Source of the DNA: Symbiodinium natans
Taxonomy: Eukaryota > Sar > Dinophyceae > Suessiales > Symbiodiniaceae
NCBI GenBank assembly: GCA_905221605.1
Contig: CAJNDS010000249.1
Coordinates: forward strand, 82,501-146,500
Direction: 5' to 3'
DNA length: 64,000 nucleotides
A program made the translations under genes and the position numbers. Positions 1-9,893 of this stretch are shown piece after piece. The notes beneath the pieces were generated by a model. That model had not been told where the DNA came from. It made no database searches and saw only the letters and a program-made list of their open reading frames with translations. Numbering within the stretch: position 1 is the stretch's first letter; each line of letters starts with the position of its first letter.

Positions 1-1170
1 CGAGGAAAAGATGAAAAGAGGAAAAGAGGAAAAGAGGAAAAGAGGGAAAAGAGGGAAAAAAGGGAAAAAAGGGAAAAGAGGAAAAGAGGGAAAAGAGGGA
101 AAAGAGTGAAAAGAGGGAAAAGAGTGAAAAGAGGGAAAAGAGGGAAAAGAGGCGAAGAGGCAAAGAGGCAAAGAGGCAAAGAGGAAAAGAGGAAAAGAGG
201 AAAAGAGGGAAAGAGTAAAAGAGGAAAAGAGGAAAAGAGGAAAAGAGGAAAAGAGGAAAAGAGGAAAAGAGGAAAAGAGGGAAAAGAGGGAAAAGAGGGA
301 AAAGAGGGAAAAGAGGGAAGAGAGGGAAGAGAGGGAAGAGAGGGAAGAGAGGGAAGAGAGGGAAAAGCGGGGAAAAGCGGAAAAAGAGGACAAAGAGGAC
401 AAAGAGGACAAAGAGGACAAAGAGGACAAAGAGGACAAAGAGGACAAAGAGGACAAAGAGGACAAAGAGGACAAAGAGGAAAAGAGGAAAAGAGGAAAAG
501 AGGAAAAGAGGAAAAGAGGAAAAGAGGAAAAGAGGAAAAGAGGAAAAGAGGAAAAGAGGAAAAGATGAAAAGAGGAAAAGAGGAAAAGAGGAAAAGAGGA
601 AAAGAGGGAAAAGAGGGAAAAAAGGGAAAAAAGGGAAAAGAGGAAAAGAGGGAAAAGAGGGAAAAGAGTGAAAAGAGGGAAAAGAGTGAAAAGAGGGAAA
701 AGAGGGAAAAGAGGCGAAGAGGCAAAGAGGCAAAGAGGCAAAGAGGAAAAGAGGAAAAGAGGAAAAGAGGGAAAGAGTAAAAGAGGAAAAGAGGAAAAGA
801 GGAAAAGAGGAAAAGAGGAAAAGAGGAAAAGAGGAAAAGAGGGAAAAGAGGGAAAAGAGGGAAAAGAGGGAAAAGAGGGAAGAGAGGGAAGAGAGGGAAG
901 AGAGGGAAGAGAGGGAAGAGAGGGAAAAGCGGGGAAAAGCGGAAAAAGAGGACAAAGAGGACAAAGAGGACAAAGAGGACAAAGAGGACAAAGAGGACAA
1001 AGAGGACAAAGAGGACAAAGAGGACAAAGAGGACAAAGAGGAAAAGAGGAAAAGAGGAAAAGAGGAAAAGAGGAAAAGAGGAAAAGAGGAAAAGAGGAAA
1101 AGAGGAAAAGAGGAAAAGAGGAAAAGAGGAAAAGAGGAAAAGAGGAAAAGAGGAAAAGAGGAAAGAGATA
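1..1170. repeat. Purine-rich GAGGAAAA satellite with 562-bp higher-order unit
   Basis: Almost pure A/G on the plus strand, built from 6-9 bp words such as gaggaaaa, gagggaaaa, gaggacaaa and gaggcaaa. The order of word variants repeats: the block starting at 106 recurs at 668 almost without change, giving a 562-bp higher-order unit with about two copies visible; the array continues beyond the left edge. Long open frames encoding Lys/Arg/Gly/Glu repeats cross it in several frames. Because 562 is not a multiple of three the same peptide appears in two different frames, which argues that the frames are a by-product of the repeat. Such polypurine tracts can form triplex DNA or R-loops; that is inference. 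Confidence 0.93.
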
Positions 1171-1277
1171 AACAAAGCGAAAGAGAAAGATAAAATAACA
1201 TAAGGAAGCGCAAGAGAAGTGAAAGGAGAACGAGAAAGACAGATAAAAAGAAAAACAGGCAAGTAGAGAGAGGAAGA

Positions 1278-1317
<40 letters not shown>

Positions 1318-1380
1318 AGAAAGAGAGAGAGATGAGAGCGACAAAGATAAAAGACAAAGAAAAAGGGAAAGAGAAGACAG
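1171..1380. repeat. Decayed purine-rich edge with (GA)n microsatellite
   Basis: The purine bias of the satellite continues with degraded words and includes a GA dinucleotide run around 1277-1335. No gene is visible here. Confidence 0.8.
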
Positions 1381-2015
1381 TGCCAAGGTTCAAGGTTTCG
1401 AGTTTTGGGGGGCGGGGGCCGGCCCGTGCCGCTAGGCCTAAAACCCGTAGTGTCAATATCTGTTGAACTGCCGGAGTTTGTCAAACTTTCGGGTACTGTC
1501 AGGGGTTTTTGCCGTTTATTCGCAAGCAGTTTTTCAATCTAGACAGGGAGGTTGCAAAGTCAAGGTAAAGAGGGGGTGGAGTTTAGGAGGTCCGGAAAGG
1601 AGACCTAAAAACCTCCAGCAGACGGGATGGACCCGAAGCCTTGATAGAAAGCCGAAGCCTCACCACTTAGTTTTCATACTGTTCAGCGCTCAACTGGACA
1701 CTGAAGCTCTTGTGTACAACTCAGACGTTTCGCTGATGTGTATGATTCCGAATGTGCCTTGGGTCGCCGAGCTCTTTGAGGAGGATCGCCATCCTCATGA
1801 CCACAGCAACAGCAACAGCAACATCAGTCACAACAGAAACAACAGCAACAACAGCAACAACAGCAAACACAATCACATGCAAGTTGTTCATAAAGGTAAG
1901 TCTGGAACTGGCAGACATGTCTACCTCGAGAGCGAAGCCTGCATAACACTTTCAGCCACCCCTGAAACTATTAAGAGCATGAGGCCTGCACTGCTTAGCA
2001 TTGCGTAGCATCAAG
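1381..2015. other. Unassigned sequence with AACAGC microsatellite
   Basis: Mixed-composition DNA following the purine satellite. An open frame of 181 codons (1463-2008, plus) crosses it but has no recognisable domain, and its Asn/Ser/His-rich centre simply translates a CAACAG/AACAGC microsatellite at about 1802-1870. I do not call a gene. Confidence 0.5.
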
Positions 2016-2061
2016 AGAGGGGGAGAGGGGGAGAGGGGGAGAGGGGGAGAGGGGGGGGGGG
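2016..2061. repeat. (GAGGGG)n minisatellite ending in a G run
   Basis: Several tandem copies of agaggggg followed by a G homopolymer (about 2050-2061). G-quadruplex potential on the plus strand. Confidence 0.8.
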
Positions 2062-4736
2062 CCGGGAGCTTGGGGCTTCCAGGATGGTGTCAGTACGATG
2101 GTGCGTACCTGTCAGGGTGAGGGCGAACTGTCGGGCCTCGAGCTTAGCTTTAGCTGCAAGCGGGGCGCATGTCGATGTCCCCGACTCCATCCCTGCTGCT
2201 CTGCATCCTGGTTTCAGGGTAAGGGAGAGGCTCGGGGTGTTCTCAACGCTTTTGCTTCCGTGATGGATATATAACCCCATAATCAATCTGCCAAGCGAAA
2301 AACCCTCTTTACAACAAAAAGACGATGTGGAGCCGCGAAGCCTTCGAAGCCTCAACCCCAGACCCTAAAGCACGCAGAATGCGACTCGAAATTCGATCTC
2401 TTGTAGAGGCATATAAAGCCATACAGTAACCTATGCATGAGGCCTTCCGATGGGACTAGGGAGGGTGGCGATTGAAACGTTGGCCTCTTTACTTGGGCAC
2501 GCGTGCCACATCAGGCTTTGGCGTCGAAGGGGTCTGTCGTGCTTGTGGTTGCACAATGACGTGCTGCCAAGTCAGACCCAAGAAGGCTCCGCTGATGGCC
2601 ACGGGCTGTATGACACTGTATGCTCATATCCATGGCCAGTAGAACTGAGCCTCCCTGTAGTTCCTGTCGCTGTGAACGTCTCCTTCTCTTCGCACTCTTC
2701 AATAGCTGCTCGTGAAGTCCGAGGATATTGTGACTGTTGTGATTCGTCTTGCCAGCTCATAGACATTGAGAGAGCTGTTTCCTGCATCCGAACGCAAAGT
2801 GGCCCACATTTGGCCCTCCCACCTTCCGTCCGCCCCAACAACATAGCCTCCAGACCTTACTTCCTCGACTCGAGCACATACGGCCGAACCCAACATAGCG
2901 AAGGCACGATCATGGTCCTGCTTATAGGCCTACCCCGCGACAGTGATCCCAAACACCGGAAGCCTTGACGCCAAAACTTTGAACCCTACATGAGCCTGGC
3001 AGCCTCGACCTTTGAAGACCCCAACACACCCCCCAAAGCTTTCGAAGCCGAAATACAGAAAGCTCAGGGTGTTTACTGGAGGGTCTTGAGGGTCTTGAGG
3101 GTGGTTTACGCTCCCTGTCGGCGAGATCTTGCCCACCGGAGCCGGCCCGCACGGGCCAGGCGAGGTGCCGGCCTCACAGCAGCAGTGTCTACGCAGATCC
3201 ATCACACAGCACATCACATCAAGCTGCCCTTAACGTTGAAGCCCGAAACGCTTAAGTCATGATGGCCTCCATCCTATATACGCTTTACGGCTCCTGAGCC
3301 GCGCAGACCGAAATCTTTTGCTAAGCCAGCGCACCCTGCAGCGAAAGGTCGAACACTTCACATAACCTGCTCCGGATCCCATACCATTTGAACGAACATC
3401 CTGAATTGTTGCGCAGGGGCACACGCCTGAGAAGTGCTCGGGACCGTGGCCAAGATGCCTGAGTGCAGGGGCCACCAAACGGCTTAGGGTTTCAGGCGTA
3501 TTGTGCAGTCTTGCTGAGGACTTAAGGCAGATGCAGATGTGCATATATGATATATATATATATATATATATGTGCATAACCCCCTCAGGTACACCCGTGA
3601 CTAAGACCAAAAGCTCAATCTACGCAACGCAGGCGTAGAGATGAGGCCGCACACTGGCGTAAGTCTAATGACCATCTGGGCCACATATCGCTGCAAAGCA
3701 ATCTGTGCATGCGGCAGCCTAGAGCGCCCATGACTTTCATGATGACGAGCATGAAAGAATGGGGTAGCTTTTATTTTTCTAGTTATGAACAACAGTATTA
3801 CCAGGAGCAAATTCGATCGGATCATCTGTAAACGAGTCGCTGACGGTGCACCCAACGCCCGCGAAAGCTAAGCGCACGTGTTCGGAAAAACGATATCGCC
3901 GTTGCCTTCGTCAAGCCTAAACCTTTCAAGTCGCTTCCTCCAACAACGCATCACCCCGAAGTACACTTGCTCTGTCTGTCAAGCCCGTTCATGCTCATAG
4001 CAGCATGCCAGGTCTTTTCACAACCTTCTCCGAACGGTCTCTGCGCGTTTTGCGTGAACATGAAGCGAAACAAGACACAAGAGCAAACGGACATAACATG
4101 AACAAACCACGGCAAAAGCTCCGAAACATGCTTTCCGCCCCCCGCCCCATAACTCCTGCGATTCAACACCCTGAGCCGCTCCTCCGGCCGAATTCGGGGA
4201 GGTGAAGGCAGGTGATGCCGGGCGTCCTTGGAGTCTCCAGGCTCTCACCAGAAAAATCGATTTTGAGATTCGATCTGAGATGTTCTCTCCGAGCCCCCGT
4301 GCGAGCCACCGTGTCAGGCACTGTGTGAGCCACTGTCAGTTAGGTTGGTGACTCTCTATCTACTCTGTGGATGGGGTACTACTGTGGGAGCAACTCAGTT
4401 CCAAATTTCAGGCTTCGAGGTGTTCGGGTAACAGGCCATCATGGCGGCAACAGTATAGTCTTCTCATTGTCCATTGTTCCAGTGATTCTTGCATTTCAGG
4501 CGCTTCCTGCATGCCTGATCTGCTCTGATTCGACGTGTCCACCACTTGTCCACCCGAGCTTGTACCCGACATCCTTGACTGGAGAAGGATTCTGAATTAG
4601 ACACTATTGTGGATAATGAACCCTGAGCCGTTAACCATTGTGATGGACCTCAACCCCTGACATGTGAACCCCCAACACGTCTTGGCTTCCCTGCCGAGAG
4701 CGTCCAGAGCGGGCGGGGGAATCCCTCGGCTGCTGA
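2062..4736. other. No recognisable gene
   Basis: Only short, overlapping open frames on both strands with no domain I recognise. A (TA)n tract lies at about 3546-3573. Motifs related to gcgaagcc/cgaagcctc recur here and elsewhere in the window, suggesting diffuse low-copy repeats. Confidence 0.5.
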
Positions 4737-4906
4737 AGCTGAATTAGCTGAATTAGCTGAATTAGCTGAATTAGCTGAATTAGCTGAATTAGCTGAATTA
4801 GCTGAATTAGCTGAATTAGCTGAATTAGCTGAATTAGCTGAATTAGCTGAATTAGCTGAATTAGCTGAATTAGCTGAACTAGCTGAATTAGCTGAATTAG
4901 CTGAAT
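4737..4906. repeat. 9-bp tandem repeat (agctgaatt), about 19 copies
   Basis: About 170 bp of uninterrupted agctgaatt units with a single visible substitution (gaact for gaatt near 4879), so the array is young or homogenised. One frame reads Ala-Glu-Leu repeats and the other two plus frames contain stops, so it is not evidence of coding. It directly abuts the TA tract of the adjacent composite island. Confidence 0.95.
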
Positions 4907-4924
4907 GTATGAATAATGAATATA

Positions 4925-4966
<42 letters not shown>

Positions 4967-4980
4967 TTTTATTTACATAT

Positions 4981-5023
4981 ATATATATATATGGTACCCC
5001 CCCCCCAAAGATCTAGGTATTTT
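4981..5023 (+). repeat. Left terminal inverted repeat of island 1
   Basis: tatatatg-gta, a C10 run, then a 17-bp unique motif containing AGATCTAGG. The 17 bp pair exactly with 7564-7580 on the opposite strand. Confidence 0.85.
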
Positions 5024-5160
5024 CCTGGTTTTGGGATCTGTTTTAGGGTTTTAGGGTTGGGGGTGGGGGGCTAGCTAAACATGGAAATCTCAATATGGAC
5101 ATGTAAATCTTGATATGTGCGAGTCTTCATATGTGCGTGGTCGCATTTTCAAATTGTGAG

Positions 5161-5408
5161 CCCGATTGAAAACGATTGAAACGATTGAAATTCAATCGGG
5201 GGCCCGATTGAAAAACGATTGAAACGATTGAAATTCAATCGGAGACCGGATTGAAGATTGAAGATTGAAGATTCCCGGAAAGCTTTTTTCTGGGAATCTT
5301 CAATCTTCAATCTTCAATCCGGCCCCCGATTGAATTTCAATCGTTTCAATCGTTTTTCAATCGGGCCCCCGATTGAATTTCAATCGTTTCAATCGTTTTT
5401 CAATCGGG
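5161..5408. repeat. Near-perfect 248-bp foldback of GATTGAA words
   Basis: Two arms of roughly 117-120 bp centred near 5284 with a loop of only a few bases around aagctt. I count one indel and about two mismatches between arms. The arms are themselves made of cgattgaa and gattgaagatt words, so many alternative hairpins are possible. The central core (gattgaagattcc / ggaatcttcaatc) recurs in the hairpin array at 43.85-44.42 kb. Confidence 0.93.
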
Positions 5409-5552
5409 TTCACGTCTTGTAAAGTGTCAGAATTAGCTTTCGTGACGTCGCTCAAGATCACGTGTCTTCGCAGACATTCCACTCGAAATATACTTGACCA
5501 TTTGTGTTTGTAATACTCGCAATGGCTCGCATCCCAGTGGCTGGCTCAGTCT

Positions 5553-5818
5553 TATGGTTTTTATTGGTTTTTGCGGTGTTTCGGGAGCGTGGGTCCCACG
5601 CTAAAAATCGGTTTTACCGATGTTTTTGAAAGCCTACCTTCAAAATAACATCGGTAAAACCAATGTTTTTGAAAGCCTACCTTCAAAAAACATAGGTAAA
5701 ACCAATGTTATTGAAGGCCTACCTCTAAAAAACATCAGTAAAACCGATGTTTCGTGAGCCCATGCTCCCAAAACATCGCAAAAAAACAATAAAAAAAAAC
5801 ATGTCAAAAACCATGATT
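5553..5818. repeat. Second, imperfect foldback
   Basis: The left arm starts ttatggtttttattggtttttgcggtgtttc and reaches gggagcgtggg; the right arm is its imperfect reverse complement ending near 5818, centred near 5685. The interior has repeated cggttttaccgatg hairpin words. A third copy of the arm (ttattggattttgcggtgtttcggga-type) follows at about 5870-5910. Confidence 0.75.
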
Positions 5819-5914
5819 TTCGAAACTAGTGGCTGGGGTGGCCGGCCGAGTAGTTTCAGAAACCATAGTTTTTATGTTTCTTATTGGATTTTGCGGTGTT
5901 TCGGGATCGTGGGC

Positions 5915-7500
5915 TAAACCTTTAAGCCCTGTAGGCTATACGGTTAAGGTTTAAAGGTTTAGGGTTGAAAAGTTCAACAGTCAGCCCATAGAGTTTAAAC
6001 CTTAAGGGTCCTAAACGCTTAACCTTTAAACCCTATAGGCCATAGGGTTAAGGTTGAAAGGCTTAGGGTTTAAGATTTTGGCATTAAAACACAAGCCCAT
6101 AGAGCTTAAGCCTTAAGGGTTTAAGGTTTCAGCATTGAAACGATAACCCTAAGCCCTTTAGGGTCAGAACCTTGAAGCCCTGTAGGGCTCTAAAACGTTA
6201 ACAGGGTTTAACCCTATAGGCGTTGAATGTATAAATGCCCAGACATTACGCTCTCTTTAACCTTTCAGCCCTATAGGGTCTAAAGGCTTAGGGTATTTCT
6301 TAAGCCCTGAGGGTTTAAAACCTTAAGCCCTCAAGGTGGGCTTGGGTTTAAATGCCTAAATCTTGAATCCTAAACCTTTAAACCTTAACCCTATAGCCTA
6401 TAGGGTTTAAAGGTTAAGCGTTTAGGCCCCTTAGGGTCTGAACTGTATAGGCTTACTTTTGAAACCTAAACCCTTAAACCTTGACCCTATAGCCTATAGG
6501 GTCTAAAGGTTAAGCGTTTAGGCCCCTTAAGGTTAAGGGTCCTAAACGCTTAACCTTTAAACCCTATAGGCCATAGGGTTAAGGTTGAAAGGCTTAGGGT
6601 TTAAGATTTTGGCATGAAAACACAAGCCCATAGAGCTTAAACTTTAAGGGGGGTCCAAAGGCTTAGGGTATTTCTTAAGCCCTGAGGGTTTAAAACCCTA
6701 AACCCTTAAGGTGGGCTTGGGTTTAAATGCCCAAATCTTGAATCCTAAACCTTTAAACCTTAACCCTATAGCCTATAGGGTTTAAAGGTTAAGCGTTTAG
6801 GCCCCTTAGGGTCTGAACTCTATAGGCTTACTTTTAAAACCTAAACCCTTAAACCTTGACCCTATAGCCTATAGGGTCTAAAGGTTAAGCGTTTAGGCCC
6901 CTTAAGGTTAAGGGTCCTAAACGCTTAACCTTTAAACCCTATAGGCCATAGGGTTAAGGTTGAAAGGCTTAGGGTTTAAGATTTTGGCATTAAAACACAA
7001 GCCCATAGAGCTTAAACCTTAAGGGGGGTCCAAAGGCTTAGGGTATTTCTTAAGCCCTGAGGGTTTAAAACCCTAAACCCTTAAGGTGGGCTTGGGTTTA
7101 AATGCCTAAATCTTGAATCCTAAACCTTTAAACCTTAACCCTATAGCCTATAGGGTTTAAAGGTTAAGCGTTTAGGCCCCTTAGGGTCTGAACTCTATAG
7201 ACTTACTTTTAAAACCAAAACCCTTCAACCTTGACCCTATAGCCTATAGGGTCTAAAGGTTAAGCGTTTAGGCCCCTTAAGGCTTTAACTCTATGGGCCT
7301 GCTATTGAACTTAAACCCTAAACCATTAAACCTTAGCCCTATAGCCTATAGGGCTTAAAGGTTAAGTGTTTAGGCCCTGTACGCTAAGATTTACACTCGA
7401 TGGGCTTAGGTTTAAATGCCTAAATCTTAAGGCCTAAACCTTTTAAGCCTTAACCCAAAAGGGTTTTACGGTTAAGGGTTCAGGTTTAAATGGCGGTTAA
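5915..7500. repeat. Telomere-like palindromic repeat tract with 375-bp tandem unit
   Basis: Dense words related to CCCTAAA and TTTAGGG (ccctatag, aaaccttaa, ttaagggtt) in alternating orientation, repeatedly forming hairpins such as aaccctatag-cc-tatagggtt. A block starting cctaaacgct at 6541 recurs at 6916 (375 bp) and, less completely, at 6010. The repeats are degenerate and bidirectional, unlike a functional telomere array. Confidence 0.88.
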
Positions 7501-7563
7501 ATCTTCAACTTCACATCGCCTCCGGGCCCATGCAAGTATTCAACTTGATATCGCTAAATCATG

Positions 7564-7610
7564 AAAATACCTAGATCTTTGGGGGGGGGGGGGTAGCATA
7601 TATATACTTA
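7564..7610 (-). repeat. Right terminal inverted repeat of island 1
   Basis: Reverse complement of 4981-5023: a perfect 17-bp motif, G13, then tagcatatatata. One base differs (gcta versus ggta) outside the homopolymer. Confidence 0.85.
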
Positions 7611-7612
7611 TA

Positions 7613-9465
7613 GAGACTAGGCGCGCAAAAGCTTGGAGAGGGGCTCCGGCTTGCAGGGTTGATAGGTGCTGGTCCTCTGACTTTTGTGAAGTGACACAGG
7701 ACTTGCAACTCCATGGGGGCTCAAGGTTTCCTAGCGTTTGAGCTTGGAATGCGCGAGACGTAAGTTCCGAAATATTATGAAGAAAGCACACAGATGCCAA
7801 ACGAGACCTGTTCGATTTTAACGAAAGCCAGTTAATAGACTTCTTCAACTTCAACGCATTGACAGTCACAATGTCAAGCATGGACAGGACAAAAACTCTG
7901 TGGATCCCCGTTAATCACAAAGCAGAGAGAACCGTGCATCTTTAAACCGCTTAAACGCGGCGTCACAAGAAGTAGCTAACAAACCATTTTGCAGCGGCCT
8001 AGATACGTGCTAAAGTACATGCACAAAGCATCGCTTGCGCGGGAGATCCTGCGGAGGTGTGCTGCCCCAAGCCCTTCTGCATGAGTCCGCTGCCGCAGTC
8101 CCGTGCAGTTTCGCGCTCGGGTTCCCAAAGCCGCTGTGTATTGAACAAAAACAAAAAGGTATAACTTGATCCGAAACAAAGAAAATGCCGCTAATGCCGC
8201 TGCCTAGGGCCTGGGGCTTCTCAAACCACCCCATATAACCCCCAGTCAGCAACCCATTGGTTGCGACCTCACCTAGGCCCGCACTCTTGCCAGGAATGAC
8301 TCAATGTGCTTCGAAGCCTCGACCCTGATCAACATCTTCTTCTCTTCCCCCTAAACCAAGCTGGTCTACGTCGACCTGCTGGGCCAAAGCTTGGGAAACT
8401 CTCACTCCAACAGCATACGTCCTGAAGGCCAGACACCAAGACCAAACTCCCCGAAAGGAGGCCTTGCGAAAATCCCTCCCCTTCCGGATTCCTTTGCTTA
8501 AAGCAATCAATTTTAGCAAATTATAGCCGATAACTTAAAGACATGCCAGGCCATGGAACGGGTCATCGGGGGCGCGTGCGACTGGGCGGCCAGACCTTTT
8601 AAAGACATTAGTCGAGGGTTCTTTTTGTGCAAAACTTCGGGGAGTCCAGGGTTCAAGGTGCGCAAAGGGTTTGCTGAATGAGAGGGCTTCAATGTCGACG
8701 GGGTCTGGCAGGCCGTTCTTAACAGATGTCGTTTTGGGCTTCGGACAATCGTGTCCGGGCCGCCGGGATTACTTTTGGGGCAGCCCCCTATAGCCCTAGC
8801 AAACAAAGGCTCGACTGCGGGCGGCTATAAAGCCCCAGCAGCAAGTGCAGATTGGCAATCCGCCGAGGCCTCGGGCCGAAGGTGTATAGGTTCCCCTACC
8901 CCCCGCCCCCCCCAGCGACTCGAGCGCTGCGGAATCACCATGCTCACGCGGATGCGCTGGGCCGGGCCGAGGCGGGTCGCGTAGCGTTAAAATTAAAATG
9001 TGGGGAAGCAACGGCGAAGCAATGTCGAAGCAATGTGGAATGCAAGGTGCAAGTGCATTGTGAAGCTTCGGTTGCCTGCGCTCCACACGCAAAACGAGAC
9101 CAACTCTGACACAAAAGTTCTAAGTTCAAAGTCCGCGCTCTCGCGAACACTCTGTTTTTCTAGTAGGGGCCCAGGGCCTGGGGTTCGGGGCTCCAGTGCT
9201 TCTAAAGGTGCCAGATGCCGGATGATCAATAGTACCGCCAGCAAATGAGAAGTCTTTGTCACAATGGACTCGATGTTCAAGTTGGCGACCGTGACAATCG
9301 CGAAATCGCGAAGGTTCGGGCTTGTGGCCACAAATCCTCGAACTTATCAGCTCAAAGGCCCCAAGCACCCGAAACCCCGCAAGGCACCAGTCGGAATCCT
9401 CAGCCAGCGTAAACGGATGTAAACGGCGTAAACCCAAACGAAAGCCTTAACCCAAGCCCCAAGTG
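7613..9465. other. No recognisable gene
   Basis: Short open frames only. The stretch holds one copy of a dispersed repeat (8856-8995) described separately and, just right of it, short gaagcaatg repeats near 9005-9040. Confidence 0.5.
8856..8995. repeat. Dispersed repeat, copy A
   Basis: The left edge caatccgccgaggcctcgg and the right edge ggccgaggcgggtcgcgtag plus cgttaaaatta both recur at 54602-54840 with one or two substitutions, while the DNA between the edges differs in length and sequence. This fits a family with conserved ends and variable interior, or two neighbouring short repeats. A further left-edge fragment lies at 54136-54150. Confidence 0.65.
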
Positions 9466-9503
9466 GCCCCAAGTGGCCCCAAGTGGCCCCAAGTCTTGGA
9501 GGA
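9466..9503. repeat. Short tandem repeat (ccccaagtgg), about four copies
   Basis: Consecutive ccccaagtgg units in otherwise unassigned DNA. Confidence 0.85.
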
Positions 9504-9674
9504 GGCCCGGATAAGGCCCGGAGGAAGCCCGGAGAGGAAGTTTCCGGGTTGCCCCACGCTGCAGCTGACTCATGATCTCTGCGGGTGTGACCGACTGGGA
9601 GCCTGACAACAGTGAAATGAACGGTGCTGCTTCTCCGCTTCTCACTCTCTCTTGCACTTGCGCTCTGTCTCTGC

Positions 9675-9893
9675 CTCTGCCTCTCTCTCTCTCTCTCTCT
9701 CCCTCCCTCCCTCTCTCTCAGTGAAGCCTATCACCCCTCGCATCCACATGCGCTCCGCATTGTGAGTCTTACCCCGGCATTCCTCCGGAGAAAACTCTCT
9801 CCCTCCCTCCCTCCCTCTCGCTCAGTGAAGCCTATCACCCCTCGCATCCACATGCGTTCCGCATTGTGCGGCATTCCTCCGGAGAAAACACCA
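9675..9893. repeat. (CT)n tract and two-copy ~100-bp duplication
   Basis: A CT/CCCT microsatellite is followed by a unit containing agtgaagcctatcacccctc, catccacatgcg and cattcctccggagaaaac. The whole unit, including its ctccctccct prefix, occurs twice with a few substitutions and a small deletion in the second copy. Confidence 0.85.

Larger units (their letters stand above)
4919..7612. mobile_element. Composite island 1: TIR-bounded hairpins and telomere-like DNA
   Basis: About 2.7 kb bounded by inverted termini. The left end reads (TA)n, atggta, ten C, then aaagatctaggtatttt (5007-5023). The right end is its reverse complement: aaaatacctagatcttt (7564-7580), thirteen G, tagc, then (TA)n. 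The 17-bp inner part is a perfect inverted match and the whole terminus is about 40 bp. Inside lie two foldbacks (5161-5408 and about 5553-5818) and about 1.6 kb of telomere-like palindromic sequence. No transposase or other coding sequence is visible, so if mobile it is non-autonomous. Calling it a mobile element is inference from the termini and from the similarly built island at 43.7-46.4 kb. Confidence 0.6.

Noticed and set aside
106-1171. Long Lys/Arg/Gly/Glu-repeat open frames in the left satellite
   Set aside because: They are translations of the purine repeat, occur in more than one frame, and restart identically in a shifted frame after 562 bp.
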